Below are positions 23,505 through 34,465 of a stretch of 64,000 nt of DNA, in pieces. How positions within the stretch are numbered: the stretch's first letter is position 1; each line of letters opens with the position of its first letter. A model generated the notes under the pieces. The model made no database searches, was not told where the DNA came from, and saw only the letters and a list, made by a program, of their open reading frames with translations. The position numbers were made by a program, and so were the translations under genes. The DNA is from Pyxicephalus adspersus (Eukaryota > Chordata > Amphibia > Anura > Pyxicephalidae): contig NC_092859.1 in assembly GCF_032062135.1 (NCBI RefSeq), forward strand, positions 86,432,457 through 86,496,456. The letters run 5' to 3'.

Positions 23505-23975
23505 ACATTCACGATCCTTTGCAGCGACAAACTACTTCATGATGCATGAACGAGTGCTGTACATACAGCCCCGCTCTGCTCTATAAGGAGGGGAGGATGA
23601 CGGAGAGGCACCCTGCTGCGCGCTCTTCGCTTCCATTACAATCGTTCGTCGTCCATCATCTGTGGATCCGCCAGGACGGTCATTCGGATGATGGGCGCTG
23701 TACACACAGCCGATTCTCTTCTGATAATAGTCTCAAAGCCGAAATCAGACGAGAATCTGCCGTGTGTACAGCGCCCGTCGTCCATCGTCCGAACAACCAT
23801 CCTGGCGGATCCATGGACGATAGACAAGGAACAATTGTAATGGAAGCGAAAGGGGGAGAGCGTGCAGCAGGGTGCCGCTCTGTCATTTTCCTCCTCCCCT
23901 CTTCATAGAGCAGAGCGGGGCTGTATGTACAGCACTTGTTCATGCATTGAACCATTCCAAGTGTGTACGTAGCCT
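23505..23975. mobile_element. Long foldback (palindromic) MITE, family 1 copy B
   Basis: The sequence is an imperfect inverted repeat centred near 23742. CATGAACGAGTGCTGTACAT, CTGCTGCGCGCTC and TTCCATTACAATCGTTC on the left recur as complements on the right (GAACAATTGTAATGGAA, GAGCGTGCAGCAG, TGTACAGCACTTGTTCATG). The right end, GTGTGTACGTAGCC, is the family-1 terminus. The left terminus is degraded. Arms are about 200 bp. The related copy at 1.4 kb has local hairpins instead. Confidence 0.75.
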
Positions 23976-24517
23976 AAGACCTCTATATCAGATGGGTTAA
24001 CCTCTGATAAAAGCAATCAGATTTATTTCAAAATAATGAGCAAAGACCTGAGGCAGGCGCCTTGGTCTGGCAAAAACCGTCTGCAATTTAGATATAAAAC
24101 AATCTAGATACAAATAGGGAAACTATTGGTACTCATTTTTATTCTTTGATAGTTTTTACAATTTATAATTTCCACCCAGTTAAAAAAGCCAAGGTCATGG
24201 TCACAGAGACGTGAGTAGAAACTGGAAGTTTATTTTTGATGTCTGTGTACTATTAGGGAGAATTTATTTCCTGTTCCTGATACAAAAGGAATTCATGAAT
24301 TCCCTTTTAGACACTGATCACTAAAAGAGGTATTCCCATTGTAAATAGTCTAAAAATGTGATCTTCTTCTCTTCTATTAACAACTGTAATATTTGTAAAA
24401 AAACCCACATTTTTACTACTTCCTCCTTCAGCATCTTCGGCCATATTAGAGGTAATAAACCATCATCTACCTGGATTGTGCATGGGCAGCAGTATGCCAA
24501 AAGGCTAATTACACCCA

Positions 24518-24918
24518 GGAAGGTAGGTAGATTGTATAAAGGTAAATAGCCATGTATTATAAAAGTAAGTAATATATGGGTAAGTGGCCTGTATTATAAA
24601 GGTAAGTGGCTTTGTATTATAAAGGTAAGTAATGTGTAATATATAGGTAAGTATCTTGTATTATAAAGGTAAGTGGCCCTGTAATATCAAGGTATGTGGC
24701 CCTGTAATATATAGGTAAATAGACTGTAATATAAAGAGAAGTAGCCCAATAATATAAAGATAAGTGACCCTGTAATATAAAGGTATGTGGCCCTGCAATA
24801 TATAGGTAAGTAGACTAATATAAAGGTAAGTGGCTTTGTATTATAAAGGTAAGTAGACTGCAATATAAAGATAAGTGGCCCTGTAATATAAAGGTATGGG
24901 GCCCTGTAATATAAAAGA
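24518..24918 (+). repeat. Degenerate minisatellite of splice-donor-like units
   Basis: Around 15 irregular units of roughly 20-27 bp follow the pattern TATTATAAAGGTAAGTGGC. Eight contain an exact GGTAAGT, the consensus vertebrate 5' splice site, and others carry GGTATGT or GGTAAAT. The array lies a few hundred bp upstream of the RAB3IP first exon and reads in the same sense. Confidence 0.8.
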
Positions 24919-25079
24919 TAGAATATCTGAACTTGCTCACATGAATACTACATATACTATATATTGGAGAGTTAGTACCATGCAGGTACGGAGGGAAGGC
25001 TCCCTGGCCTCCTATATATTCCGGTACCAGCCCTATCTCTCCCCTCACGTCTCCTTCACAGCACTAGGCCTGCTCTACG

Positions 25080-25200
25080 TTACGCCGGAGTATTGCTCCC
25101 AGTGACGTCACCGCCACCACACGCGCCTGCCATTTCCAATTGGAACAATGTACGGTGTGACGCAGGTGCAAGAGCCCCACGTTTTCTGATTGGTGGCTTG
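25080..25200 (+). promoter_or_regulatory. CpG-rich promoter region of RAB3IP
   Basis: From about 25.08 kb the sequence becomes GC- and CpG-rich, in contrast to its flanks. It carries inverted CCAAT boxes (GATTGG near 25189 and CCAATTGG near 25135) and GTGACG/TGACGTCA-type motifs, with TGACGTCA near 25103 being a perfect CRE. No TATA box is evident. This is the usual make-up of a broadly expressed promoter. The exact start site is unknown. Confidence 0.65.
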
Positions 25201-25329
25201 TGCCGTGTGACGCGCAGCGGGCGGCTCCAGCCGGTGTGGTGCTCTGCACCTGCTCCGTCTTTGTTGGGGACGCGCTGCGCGGTCTCGCCGGGACTTGTGT
25301 GACAGCTCTCAGTCGTTGTTCTGTGACAG
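25200..25329 (+). other. RAB3IP: Probable noncoding exon 1 of RAB3IP
   Basis: A GC-rich stretch ends in a strong donor, GACAG|GTAAAG, at 25329/25330. The first coding exon starts at an acceptor in the 5' UTR, so a noncoding first exon is required, and this CpG block is the only good candidate in the right place. The 5' edge is approximate. Additional small UTR exons in the 8.9-kb intron cannot be excluded. Confidence 0.6.
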
Positions 25330-26075
25330 GTAAAGTGACAATGGCTCACTGGGGCGACATTGAAGTGCTGTGGGGCCCGGGGCCCATTGCTGCTTGCCGT
25401 GACGTGTTTGGTACGGCGCTGCTGTCATTGTGTGAGAGGTGCTCGCCTGCTGCAGGCGTTGCATGTTTCCTTGTGGTGCCCTTTGGTTGTACATGGGGCG
25501 GCTCGTACCCTTCACCTATTGTCCTGTATATCCCTGGGCTTCATGGACGAGAACTTCCACTGCTCCCCTGCAGCCGCCATGTCCCCCTTCCTCCATGTCC
25601 TGCCATCCTCTCTGAGTTCAGACAAGGTGATCATTCATGGAGAGGATCCACCATACATAAGTCACAATGACTCAGCCCCTCCATGTTTTGTAGGATTATA
25701 CAGCTTTATATACTTGTATGTACAGACCTCTAGCCCATGCTATTACATTCTATCTAATCATTATTTCATTTTATCATAATCTGCAACCAATTATGCTGCA
25801 ATACTCCCCTCCAATCCAGGGCTTTCCCTCAAGCTCCTCCATTATTGCCATCAGATATCCTCACAGGAGTGGTCAGCATTGGTATTCTTTATCCAAGTCA
25901 AGTTTCTTTATAATGTGTGATGATGATGCTTGGGGAAATGCTAGATGTGAACGCATAGTAAGGTTTGTACGAAGATTACGCTGTCTAGAGACTTTGTTAG
26001 TAGTGTCAGGGCCTGCTTGTTTGTGGTGTATAAAAGCAACCGTTCCCAAAGTGCTAAACAAAGTGTGTGACACTG

Positions 26076-26288
26076 AGCTGCTTTATCAAAGCCATCCAAG
26101 CAAAGCTGGAGAAGATTATCAGGGGGGATCCAGCCAACCTGGAATGTATCTGGTCCAGGATGAAACATCTGTCAAATTACAGCAAATTATTTAAAGAAAT
26201 CCATTCCAGGTTTGCTGGATCACCCAGGTTCCCCATGATCTTCTCCATGTTACAAATTTTACTACAGCACAGAAGTTCAACGGGCCCT
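26076..26288. mobile_element. Palindromic MITE, family 2 copy B
   Basis: It carries GCTGGAGAAGAT, ACCTGGAATG, GGTCCAGGAT, AAATCCATTCCAGGTTTGCT and ATCTTCTCC as in the other family-2 copies, and ends near CGGGCCC. Terminal repeats are more diverged than in the 13.5-kb copy. Confidence 0.65.
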
Positions 26289-26432
26289 AAATTGTCTCAG
26301 AAGTTTTGGAAATGTAGGAGCGACAACTTGTCACTGAAATTCCTAAGGGATGCAAGAAACCATTGTTTTACTGAAAAACAGATTTGTAAAATCCAATGTA
26401 AGCAACTTGACAACAATCATAAATCCTCTTTT

Positions 26433-26570
26433 TAATAATAATAAACAGGATTTATATAGCACCAACATATTATGTGCGCTGTACATTAAATAGGGGTTGC
26501 AATGACAGATACAGACAGTGACACAGGAGGAGGAGAGGACCCTGCCCCAAAGAGTTTACAATCTAGGAGG
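26433..26570 (-). mobile_element. Interspersed repeat with trinucleotide tail
   Basis: On the minus strand: CTAGATTGTAAACTCTTTGG, GGGCAGGGTCCTCTCC, TGTACAGCGC, GTTGGTGCTATATAAATCC and a (TTA)n tail. The tail half resembles the 3' end of the SINE at 38.4 kb, as expected if the same LINE machinery copies both. Confidence 0.75.
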
Positions 26571-28431
26571 TGTTTCAATCTATTTGCAGTATCACCTAAT
26601 CTTCTCTGTTCTGCTGCCAGGAGCAAACAAAACACATGGTACTTTCAGATATGGAGGAGCATGTGACTGCAGTGGGCCATTCATCATGGGGAGTCCATAG
26701 CCCCATGTAAACTACTTGTTAAAGGAGAACTCAACTATGGAAACAAAAAAAAAAAATTGTAAGCAGGCAACATCTTTACATGAGACATAATCTTCTGCAG
26801 GAAAAAAAGTCCAGATGCCAGCAGGTTGCTTCTCCACATGCCTTTGTATTGCATTGAATATTATACCATTTACATATTATTTTATCTTGAAGCAAATCGT
26901 AGCTTGCACAGTAATGCTTCTTTATTAATAAACTTTGTAGACTACTCAGTGTATATTACTAGAACAAGGCCCTGACTGAGTCTGTTTACTGTTAATGTGT
27001 TATGGAGCACTCATAGTTTTCTTTACAGAGCATTCATATGTTTCTTTATGCCACCAAGACGAGCCCAGTGGTAGCCAATCCTATGTGCCACAGCTCCCTC
27101 CATGCATTGTCTTTCAATCAAATATAACTTCCATATTAAAGTACAGTACTGCTAAAGGCTCATGTATGACAGTCTAAAGTCCCAATGCAGTTACCTTCAT
27201 CCACAAAATATTTCTACCCTCTCTTCGCCAAATCCACTTTTGTTTGTGTCTCACATACTCCCCTTTGCAGTCTCTGCAGCTCAGTGAGAAAATACAATAA
27301 CACAGACTGAAGGAAGCTGTGGATGGTGCTAAGTGAGACCAGGCTGATTGATAAAACATTGATGAATAAATTATAAAGCCTGTCCCAAAGCAGTTTTCTA
27401 TGTGCCATATATTTGGCTTCCTACCTATCTACTCACTACAGTACTTGTTTTTTCCCCTTGTTTAGGGGAAGGTTTATTACTGTTTCCTGTGTGTTTATTT
27501 TGTTTGCTTTTCTCAGTTGTTTACTATTGATGATAAAACATTTGTTCAACCTAATCAGATTTTCTTATTGTATTAAAGGGGAGTTATAATAAATTGCATT
27601 TCCATGTCTAAAATTAAAGGGTGATAGATTTTCACATTTGTTAGAAATTAGTTGTGTATTTCATATATTAGCAGATTGTACTGCTAAACAAACGCTGATG
27701 TAAATCTAGTGGGTTGTTATCAGTATGTCAGATTGATACACTTGTATACTAAATCTAATTTTTTTTCTGAGGAGATTTACCCTCTTTTTTTCTGAGGAGA
27801 TTTACCCCCTTTCTGTCCTTTTGGTGGGTTTATACAAAACTGGAAAGGCACAGACTGCAGGAAAAACATTGTCAGAAGTTTTACCCCTTCCTCATGCTGC
27901 TAAAACTAACAGGGCACAAATGACAATAAAAACTAAAACTAAAATATTTTGGCTAAAGTTAGGCTGAAACCCTTATTCTGCCTTGCCTAATGTTTATTTT
28001 TATTTTTTGTTTTTGACACTCAAAATACATTTCAATTTTCAAACCCTGAAATGTTCCTTTATTTCCTGAAAGAGGCCCCATACAATAAATTGTGGTATTT
28101 TTATGTTCCTTTCCACTGGGGCGACTGTGTTGTAATGGGCAACCTTTGTTAGGTTTTATGGTTATAGGAAGTTTATGTTGTTAGATTATGTTTTGTGGTG
28201 ACATTGAAAATATATGACTGGGTATTATAGGGTTTACCATAAGTCTGATAAGTGCTTATTACTAGCGCAGGCCATGGTGCGTTGGTGGTATGATGGTAAT
28301 GACAGGTAGTAATATCATTGCCTGTAAATGGCCAGCTACAGACCGGTAAGGAGCATTTTGTTGGTATCTTTCCATACATTGTGTATGAAGTGTACTATGT
28401 AAGTATGTATTTTGTAAATATTTCAAATATT

Positions 28432-28654
28432 TACCGTATTTTTTGCCATATAAGACGCACTTTTTCTTCCACAAAACTGGGGGGGAAAAGTTAGTGCGTC
28501 CTATACGACAAATGTGTTAAAAAAAATAATTAAAATATTATACTCACCCGATACCCGATCCTGCGTGTGTCGAATTTTTTTTTCTAGATTTTCCTCCTTT
28601 AAAATTGGGTGCGTCTTATATTCCGGAGCGTCTTATACGGCGAAAAATACGGTA
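28432..28654. mobile_element. Short TIR element (TACCGTATTTT family), copy A
   Basis: The ends are TACCGTATTTTTTGCCATAT and, inverted, ATACGGCGAAAAATACGGTA. Interior ends are TAAGACGCAC and GTGCGTCTTATA. TA lies at both borders, which fits a TA target duplication as in Tc1/mariner elements. A larger relative lies at 52.3 kb. Confidence 0.75.
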
Positions 28655-31572
28655 CTTTTCGAAAATAAAAAAATTTACTCATATGCTGATATTAGCTTCC
28701 TGCCTACCAAGGAAAGAATGTCTGAACTTTGATCGTTTTTATTTTATCAGATTACAGGATACATGAAGAATCAAAACTATTCTTACCTCATTCTCTGTAT
28801 AGTTTATAGTTCTTGATGTGACATTTCAATTGCGACAATACATTGAACAATGTGGCTGCATCCCCCTTCTAGGGATGAAACCTGGATCTATATCTTCTGT
28901 TTCCACTTAGAATTCTGTTGTCAAGTATTGGGATTAGTTTTGGAATGATGTTGCTGAAAACTGTGCTATTAAAGTAATTCTGTACATAACTAGCAAATAG
29001 GAGACTGTTTAAACACATACAAAACCATGATAAAGGAAAAGGATAATGAGAACAGTTTTTACAAACTATCAGTTGTGTCAAAGACAGAGCTAAGCTAAAA
29101 CTGTAGGCTGGATTTTATAATCATAATAATAATTATAATATTTATATATTAATGTGATGATCTGCAGTTCTATCCCTATAACATGTCTTGCATAAATTAA
29201 TCAACTACAAGATATCTCCTGTGTAATAATATTCAAAAATCACTAAAAAAAATGTATATTTATTTATTGTGAACAAGTGACTTTTCCTTTTATATATAAG
29301 TCCAGTGATAAATTTGCTCCAATACAGCACCCATGTAATACGCTATCACCTTGGTTGTTAAATCCTCATTACAGAAAAGTAAATAGCGATTATTACATGT
29401 GACCTTCCAAAGATTGTAGTGTATCCATATAACGTTGGGATTTATATCCATGCAAATATCCTTTCGTACGTTAGACATTTCACCTATAACCGACTTCATC
29501 AAAGTGCTTTGCAACAGATTAACTCCTCCATTGATTTTTTTTTTTTTACATGCATGTAGGAAAATCCAGTTGAAGTCAGAATTTATTTTTCATACATGCT
29601 CAATCTCAGAGACTCAGAAACTATGATGTCAGCAATGGCAGTGTCTATACTTTCTCTTTTATTTCCACTTTTGTATGACTTGGGACTTTAGTCTTGGTTT
29701 TAATAGACTGATGCAACACTAATAATACGATGTTTAGTATAATTCTCATACATTCGAGTACTCTCCTAGTATATCTTGCTTAACATATATCTAAACCGCA
29801 AACTTTATAAATTATAATAGAATGGGGAAGGAGCACAAATCCTTTCAGGTTGCCCTCCAGTCCAAGGCTTTACTAGCCATCTTCTTTTTCTTCCTGCCCT
29901 GTGGAAGGGTTGTTGGGCCAGGGGAGGAAATGAGGGGAAAGCTCCATATTTGTAACACCTAAAATAGTAGAATACTTTTTTCAATGTACATTAATGTAAT
30001 TAACTTTTGCATTTTGTTAAAATTAACTGTTAACTTTTTGTTCATTAGCACTTATGTCATCTTTAAAAATTTGAAGACTTTGCATGTAGCTTTAGCTGCA
30101 GATGACCTACACTTATAGTTTGCTGCAACCAGATAAAAATAATAAATAACCACAATTCTCACTGCACGTAAACAGGAAATTGAGGTAAACACACAATCAC
30201 ATGGTGATAAATCACAGTAGGTGGGCCACAGAGCAATGTACAACAATCGAATAGCAGCAGTGAATTGGTAGATAAGGTTCACACTGTTAATATGGCAGAG
30301 ATAAATTTACCCCTACTTATTTGCCCACAGTGATACTTTCAAGAAGAAGACATGAGATGAAGTGGTGCAGATAGAGAATAAGAATTCGAAAACAACTAGA
30401 CATTCATTATTTGTGACATTTCTGTCTTTGTTATGACACATTGCTTCAAGCTTATAATTTTTTTTTTTTGTTTTTAATTTTGTCGTTAAAAAAGAGGTCA
30501 AATTAGGACCAATTTATAGGTAACCTGAAGGCAGTACAGGAAACCAAGAGTAATAGTGGCAACAAACAGGTCAAGATGCACTCCTATTAACTGAACTTCA
30601 ATTCTTCAACAAAAAAAGTCAGAAAGAAACCAGTCAGTGTGTTTGTATTACATTGTTTTTTCAGCTATCAGTCCTCGTTGTAATGGCATAGATCCAAGAT
30701 GTTCAAGTTTGCTAGGTGGAATTGGTTTACGTACAGGACATTCAGGAACCAAACAGGAACCAAACATTCTGTTATTTTGCAGATCCCTGGTATTCATTTT
30801 TCTTTTACCAATGCAAGTACTGACCATAGTTTTTAAGTGTCACCTGCTCTGCAGGATCACTGTTGCATCACAGGGTACATATGTAGGTAAATGCAGTCTA
30901 AATTGGTGCTTTTTCCTTTTCAGAAATATATGCACTTGTTATCCTAAATGTGGTTTACTTTGAACCCTTTACTTTACTGGTTTACTTTACTTTAACCCTC
31001 TCTACTAATCACACTACATGCAGCTTATTCCCACACTTCTTTCATTAGTTGGTAATGTGCTGATTTTATCACTGGTATTTTTCCTCTTTTAGAACTCAAG
31101 CCCTGCTCAGGCGCATGTATGTTGGATCCTAAGCCAGAACAGCATGTCCCTTGTGTTACCCTGCAAGAGATATAACAAACTCAGGTTTATAAGCCTTCCG
31201 ATAAAGTCACTGTACCTACAAATGTTGATAACTAAATTCCTTACAACACTGTATACACAAGATTGTTGTCTCTGGTAAATAATTTGTTTAAATGTCAATG
31301 CGAAAGGACAACCTTAAACATCTTTGTTTCCCTTTGTGTCAGTGAGCAAAGCTTTGGTAAAGACTTTGCTTGTATTGAGCCTGTCACACAAAACATAATA
31401 AAAAAGAGAATTGCCTATGAAAGGTATCACGCAGATTTAGGGGTACACAAAATGCAGACTTATATGTAGAAAATCTGCCATACTCCCTAGAATCCAACAT
31501 TGTGACCCCAGAAAAATCTTTGTCCTCTTACAAAAAGTGCTGTCTGCAAGAGCATGTGCTTTGCATCTTTTT

Positions 31573-31698
31573 GGGCTCTATTTATAAAACAGGCAATCGG
31601 ACATTCCCTTGTGGGAATCATTTACTGTCATTGAAATACATAGACCTGTAATAGAATGGTTTAGGGAATCTCTGATTCCCCGTTTTAAAACTAGAGCC
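31573..31698. mobile_element. Palindromic MITE, family 3 copy B
   Basis: It starts GGGCTCTATTTATAAAACAG and ends with the diverged complement CGTTTTAAAACTAGAGCC. GGACATTCCCTTGTGGGAATC is internal. It is nonautonomous. Confidence 0.65.
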
Positions 31699-33013
31699 TT
31701 CTACTCCTAATGTTGTTTTCCTAATACAAAAAGTTCTTTCCTTTATCTGTATACCAATTTATCCATGTGAAGATCATACATTCCTAGATTTGGTAGTTTA
31801 GTCCAATAGGCATATTTATTAAGCATTGAGTATGGCATTCACCAAACAACACTCAGGCGTTAAACAAAACACTTGTACCAAAAAGATGCATTGGCAGTAA
31901 AATATCTGGTTAATGTCAAATTCAACACTTTATAAATATGTCCCTTTGTTTAACATCGCTGTCATATTACAGCACAGTCCAGAGAATTAATTGAATAACC
32001 TTTTATGTATTTAATTATTGCCTTTGAAAGAGCTATAAGCCACATACATTGAGTGTTCATTCTGTTTTTTACCACTGTTGTAGGCTCTAAAACTGTTTAC
32101 AAAGAATATTTATATATATCGAGCCAGTTGTCCTGTGATCTCAGCTGTAAAGTGACTGCAATCATTTCTAGTTCCTTCTATCTGCCAACTGTTTTGTATT
32201 ACTGTCTTTTGTATTATGTTTTAAGCTCCCCCTGAAATGTATTAATCATGCATGAGAAGCCACTCATCGGTTTTTAATGCTGTGTAATCCTATCCCTGTC
32301 CAAAACAGATTTTTGCTTTTCTTTGGAGAATATGCGTATCGGTTGCAATTTACTGTAACATGAGAATAGCGTTTCCTAGAGTTTGCTGTTAGTAATGGAC
32401 CCCAAATTGCTTTACACAATATGCTTGTAAGCTTGCATTGTTTCTTTTAATGTGTTTCAGCATATATTAAATGTATATTAATATGCTGTTGCTCACATAG
32501 CATAAAATGTTACAAATAAACTATTCTATGCTTTTATTACCTAAATGTTATTTTCTGGTATACATTGATTTTTACGTGAGATTGAACAAAAAATCTAATA
32601 GCCAATTAAATATGTTGGTATGGTGATCAAAAATTTAATTTAGATCCATTTCCTATTCAAAAAGATGATCAATTTTATTGGTATTTTAACCAATTACCAA
32701 ACCCCTTGATATATATACAGTAGATTGTTTGTATTGCAGCAAGGACAAAGCCAGCATATGAAATGAACTGACTATATTTACTATAGGACGGTGCACATAA
32801 TCTGAATAGTAACTACTGTACATATCGGATAGGTGCATGCCTTGTGGCTGTTAGACTAGCACACGTCAGCTTTGTATTTGTATAGAAGTGAGGGACAAAG
32901 GGACATTTCAGCATGCCATCATACAAGGTATTGTATGTATGTTCTATATTGTATGAAAAGTAAAAACACTAAATTAGTGGCAGATCGGATCATTAGTACC
33001 AGCCCTTGGCCAT

Positions 33014-33026
33014 CTATATCTATCTA

Positions 33027-33099
<73 letters not shown>

Positions 33100-33157
33100 C
33101 ACAAATACACACTTTACATATATAGTATGTGCGTCTATATATATATATATATATATA
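33014..33157. repeat. (TATC)n/(TA)n microsatellites
   Basis: A TATC stretch runs into about 75 bp of TA repeat, then a 40-bp spacer and a second TA run at 33135-33157. Any open frame through this is an artefact of the repeat. Confidence 0.9.
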
Positions 33158-33334
33158 ATTAATAAAAATGTTTGTATTTTGTAGCTGGTAAGACCCTAAA
33201 TATGTGACAGCATTGATGATGTTAACATAGAATAGGACTACAAATGCCTCCCTACTACTACTGTCTCACATTCCCTTTTTCCATACATTGGGGTGGAAGG
33301 TGTATCGGGAGGTTATATGCCGGCAAGATTTCTA

Positions 33335-33480
33335 CCTGAATAAATAGGTGTTTTATGCAGAGGTTGCTAGGGGTTCCTTGAGGAAATGTTTTCCTCTAAG
33401 GTCAGTTTAACTGACACCAATGATCTTTTTGACTTGTTCGTCCGACTGGCCATGTAATGTAAGAGGCATTCTTCATACTG
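33335..33480. repeat. Possible interspersed repeat
   Basis: GCAGAGGTTGCTAGGGGTTC, ACTGACACCAATGATC and GACTGGCCATGTAATG have the look of a hAT-derived dispersed repeat end. No terminal duplication was found. Confidence 0.3.
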
Positions 33481-34035
33481 ACCACCACAATGATGAAGCT
33501 TAACCCTCACGCTGCTCTCTCCCTCTGTTAGTCCGTTGCTTTTGCATCACTTTTCGTTTATAACCTTTTATGATCCACATAGTCATGTGGCGATGCAGAA
33601 TTTCTACACAGCTGTTAGTGCGATATAAATTACCATAGGTTTTAGGTCTGTTTATAAAAAAAGGAAAAATCTGTATTTCTTCATCAATAAATGAATCAGG
33701 AATACATTATTAATTAGGATATATAAAGTGATTCTTTATTTTATTTACTATAGTCTTTGTATTAGAGAGCCTTTTTCTTGTTTTATGGAACGTTTTGTTC
33801 AGACTACACACCATCCCTTTTATCAACTTTTCTCTGTAGAAACGCCTTTTGCTTCTTTACCTTACTTAATATCATACTTCAAATGATTCTTTAGGAAAAG
33901 CTATGCTTATTTGAAATTTTGTGGGCTACCATTTCTGACTACTTCTTAATGATCCTCATTGGGGATATATTCAGATATTGTGTCCTGACTTTACTTTCAC
34001 TTCAGTTACTGCTTGTCTGTTCAGTGAGAAAAGCC

Positions 34036-34093
34036 AAAGTTAAGCAGTTAGCATTTTCATACTAAAGCTAAAGTTAAGCAGTTAGCATTTTCA
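34036..34093. repeat. 24-bp direct duplication upstream of RAB3IP exon 2
   Basis: AAAGTTAAGCAGTTAGCATT followed by TTCA occurs at 34036-34059 and identically at 34070-34093. It lies about 110 bp upstream of the exon-2 acceptor, outside the usual branch-point range. Confidence 0.85.
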
Positions 34094-34201
34094 GAATGGT
34101 CTGCAGTCAGCCTAAATAATTCTCTTATTGTTGGTTTCATTTAAATAGTAAACCCAGGAGTCTGGTCTTTGTTTCAGCTTTTTTTTTTTTTATTATTTCA
34201 G

Positions 34202-34465
34202 GTGTGTGGATGATGCGGTCACGATGGCTAGTGACCCTTTGGAAGGATTTCATGAAGTGAATCTTGCTTCACCCACAACTCCAGACGTTGGTGTTATTGA
34301 TGTAAAGCCTCAGGGACCAACTACCTCACCTAATGTTATCTACCGACATTTAAGTGTCGGTTCAAACCCTTCGCAGCCAAACACATTGAATGCATCTGAC
34401 CTACCTACGCAGCCTGTGTACTCTTCACCAAGACATTTAAATTGTAGGGATACTACTGGGAGGAG
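34202..34465 (+). CDS. RAB3IP: RAB3IP exon 2 (start codon exon)
   Basis: Acceptor TTATTTCAG precedes 34202. Twenty-two UTR bases lead to ATG at 34224 (ACGATGG, A at -3 and G at +4). The exon encodes [18 protein letters not shown] through [15 protein letters not shown] and ends AGGAG|GTAACT. Two out-of-frame ATGs at 34210 and 34213 lie between the acceptor and the start. The CDS portion, 34224-34465, is 242 nt. Confidence 0.95.
34210..34260 (+). CDS. Overlapping upstream ORF in RAB3IP leader
   Basis: ATG ATG at 34210 and 34213 open a 16-codon frame, [16 protein letters not shown], ending TGA at 34260. It overlaps the first 37 bases of the RAB3IP coding sequence in another frame. The first ATG has a weak context (T at -3) and the second a moderate one (A at -3). 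Such an overlapping uORF would reduce main-frame initiation if the leader keeps this sequence. Its peptide is unlikely to have its own function. Confidence 0.5.
   Translation: MMRSRWLVTLWKDFMK

Larger units (their letters stand above)
19600..25080. other. Intergenic interval between BEST3 and RAB3IP
   Basis: No exon is recognised. It contains a Tc1-like transposase remnant (22250-22490), a 26-bp direct duplication (22887-22943), a foldback MITE (about 23505-23975), a degenerate splice-donor-like minisatellite (24518-24918) and a poly-G run near 20131. The rest is unremarkable AT-rich sequence. Confidence 0.6.
25330..34201 (+). other. RAB3IP intron 1 contents
   Basis: The 8.9-kb first intron holds a palindromic MITE (26076-26288), a SINE/LINE-tail repeat (26433-26570), a small TIR element (28432-28654), a palindromic MITE (31573-31698), (TA)n tracts (33014-33093, 33135-33157), a possible repeat near 33335-33480 and a 24-bp direct duplication (34036-34093). 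No further exon is supported. Confidence 0.55.

Noticed and set aside
25093..25779. Overlapping ORFs of 60-160 codons in the CpG-rich block
   Set aside because: High GC lowers stop-codon frequency. The block has promoter and first-exon features, and the frames show no recognisable protein similarity.
32872..33162. 96-codon ORF ending in long Tyr-Ile runs
   Set aside because: It is translation of a (TA)n microsatellite.
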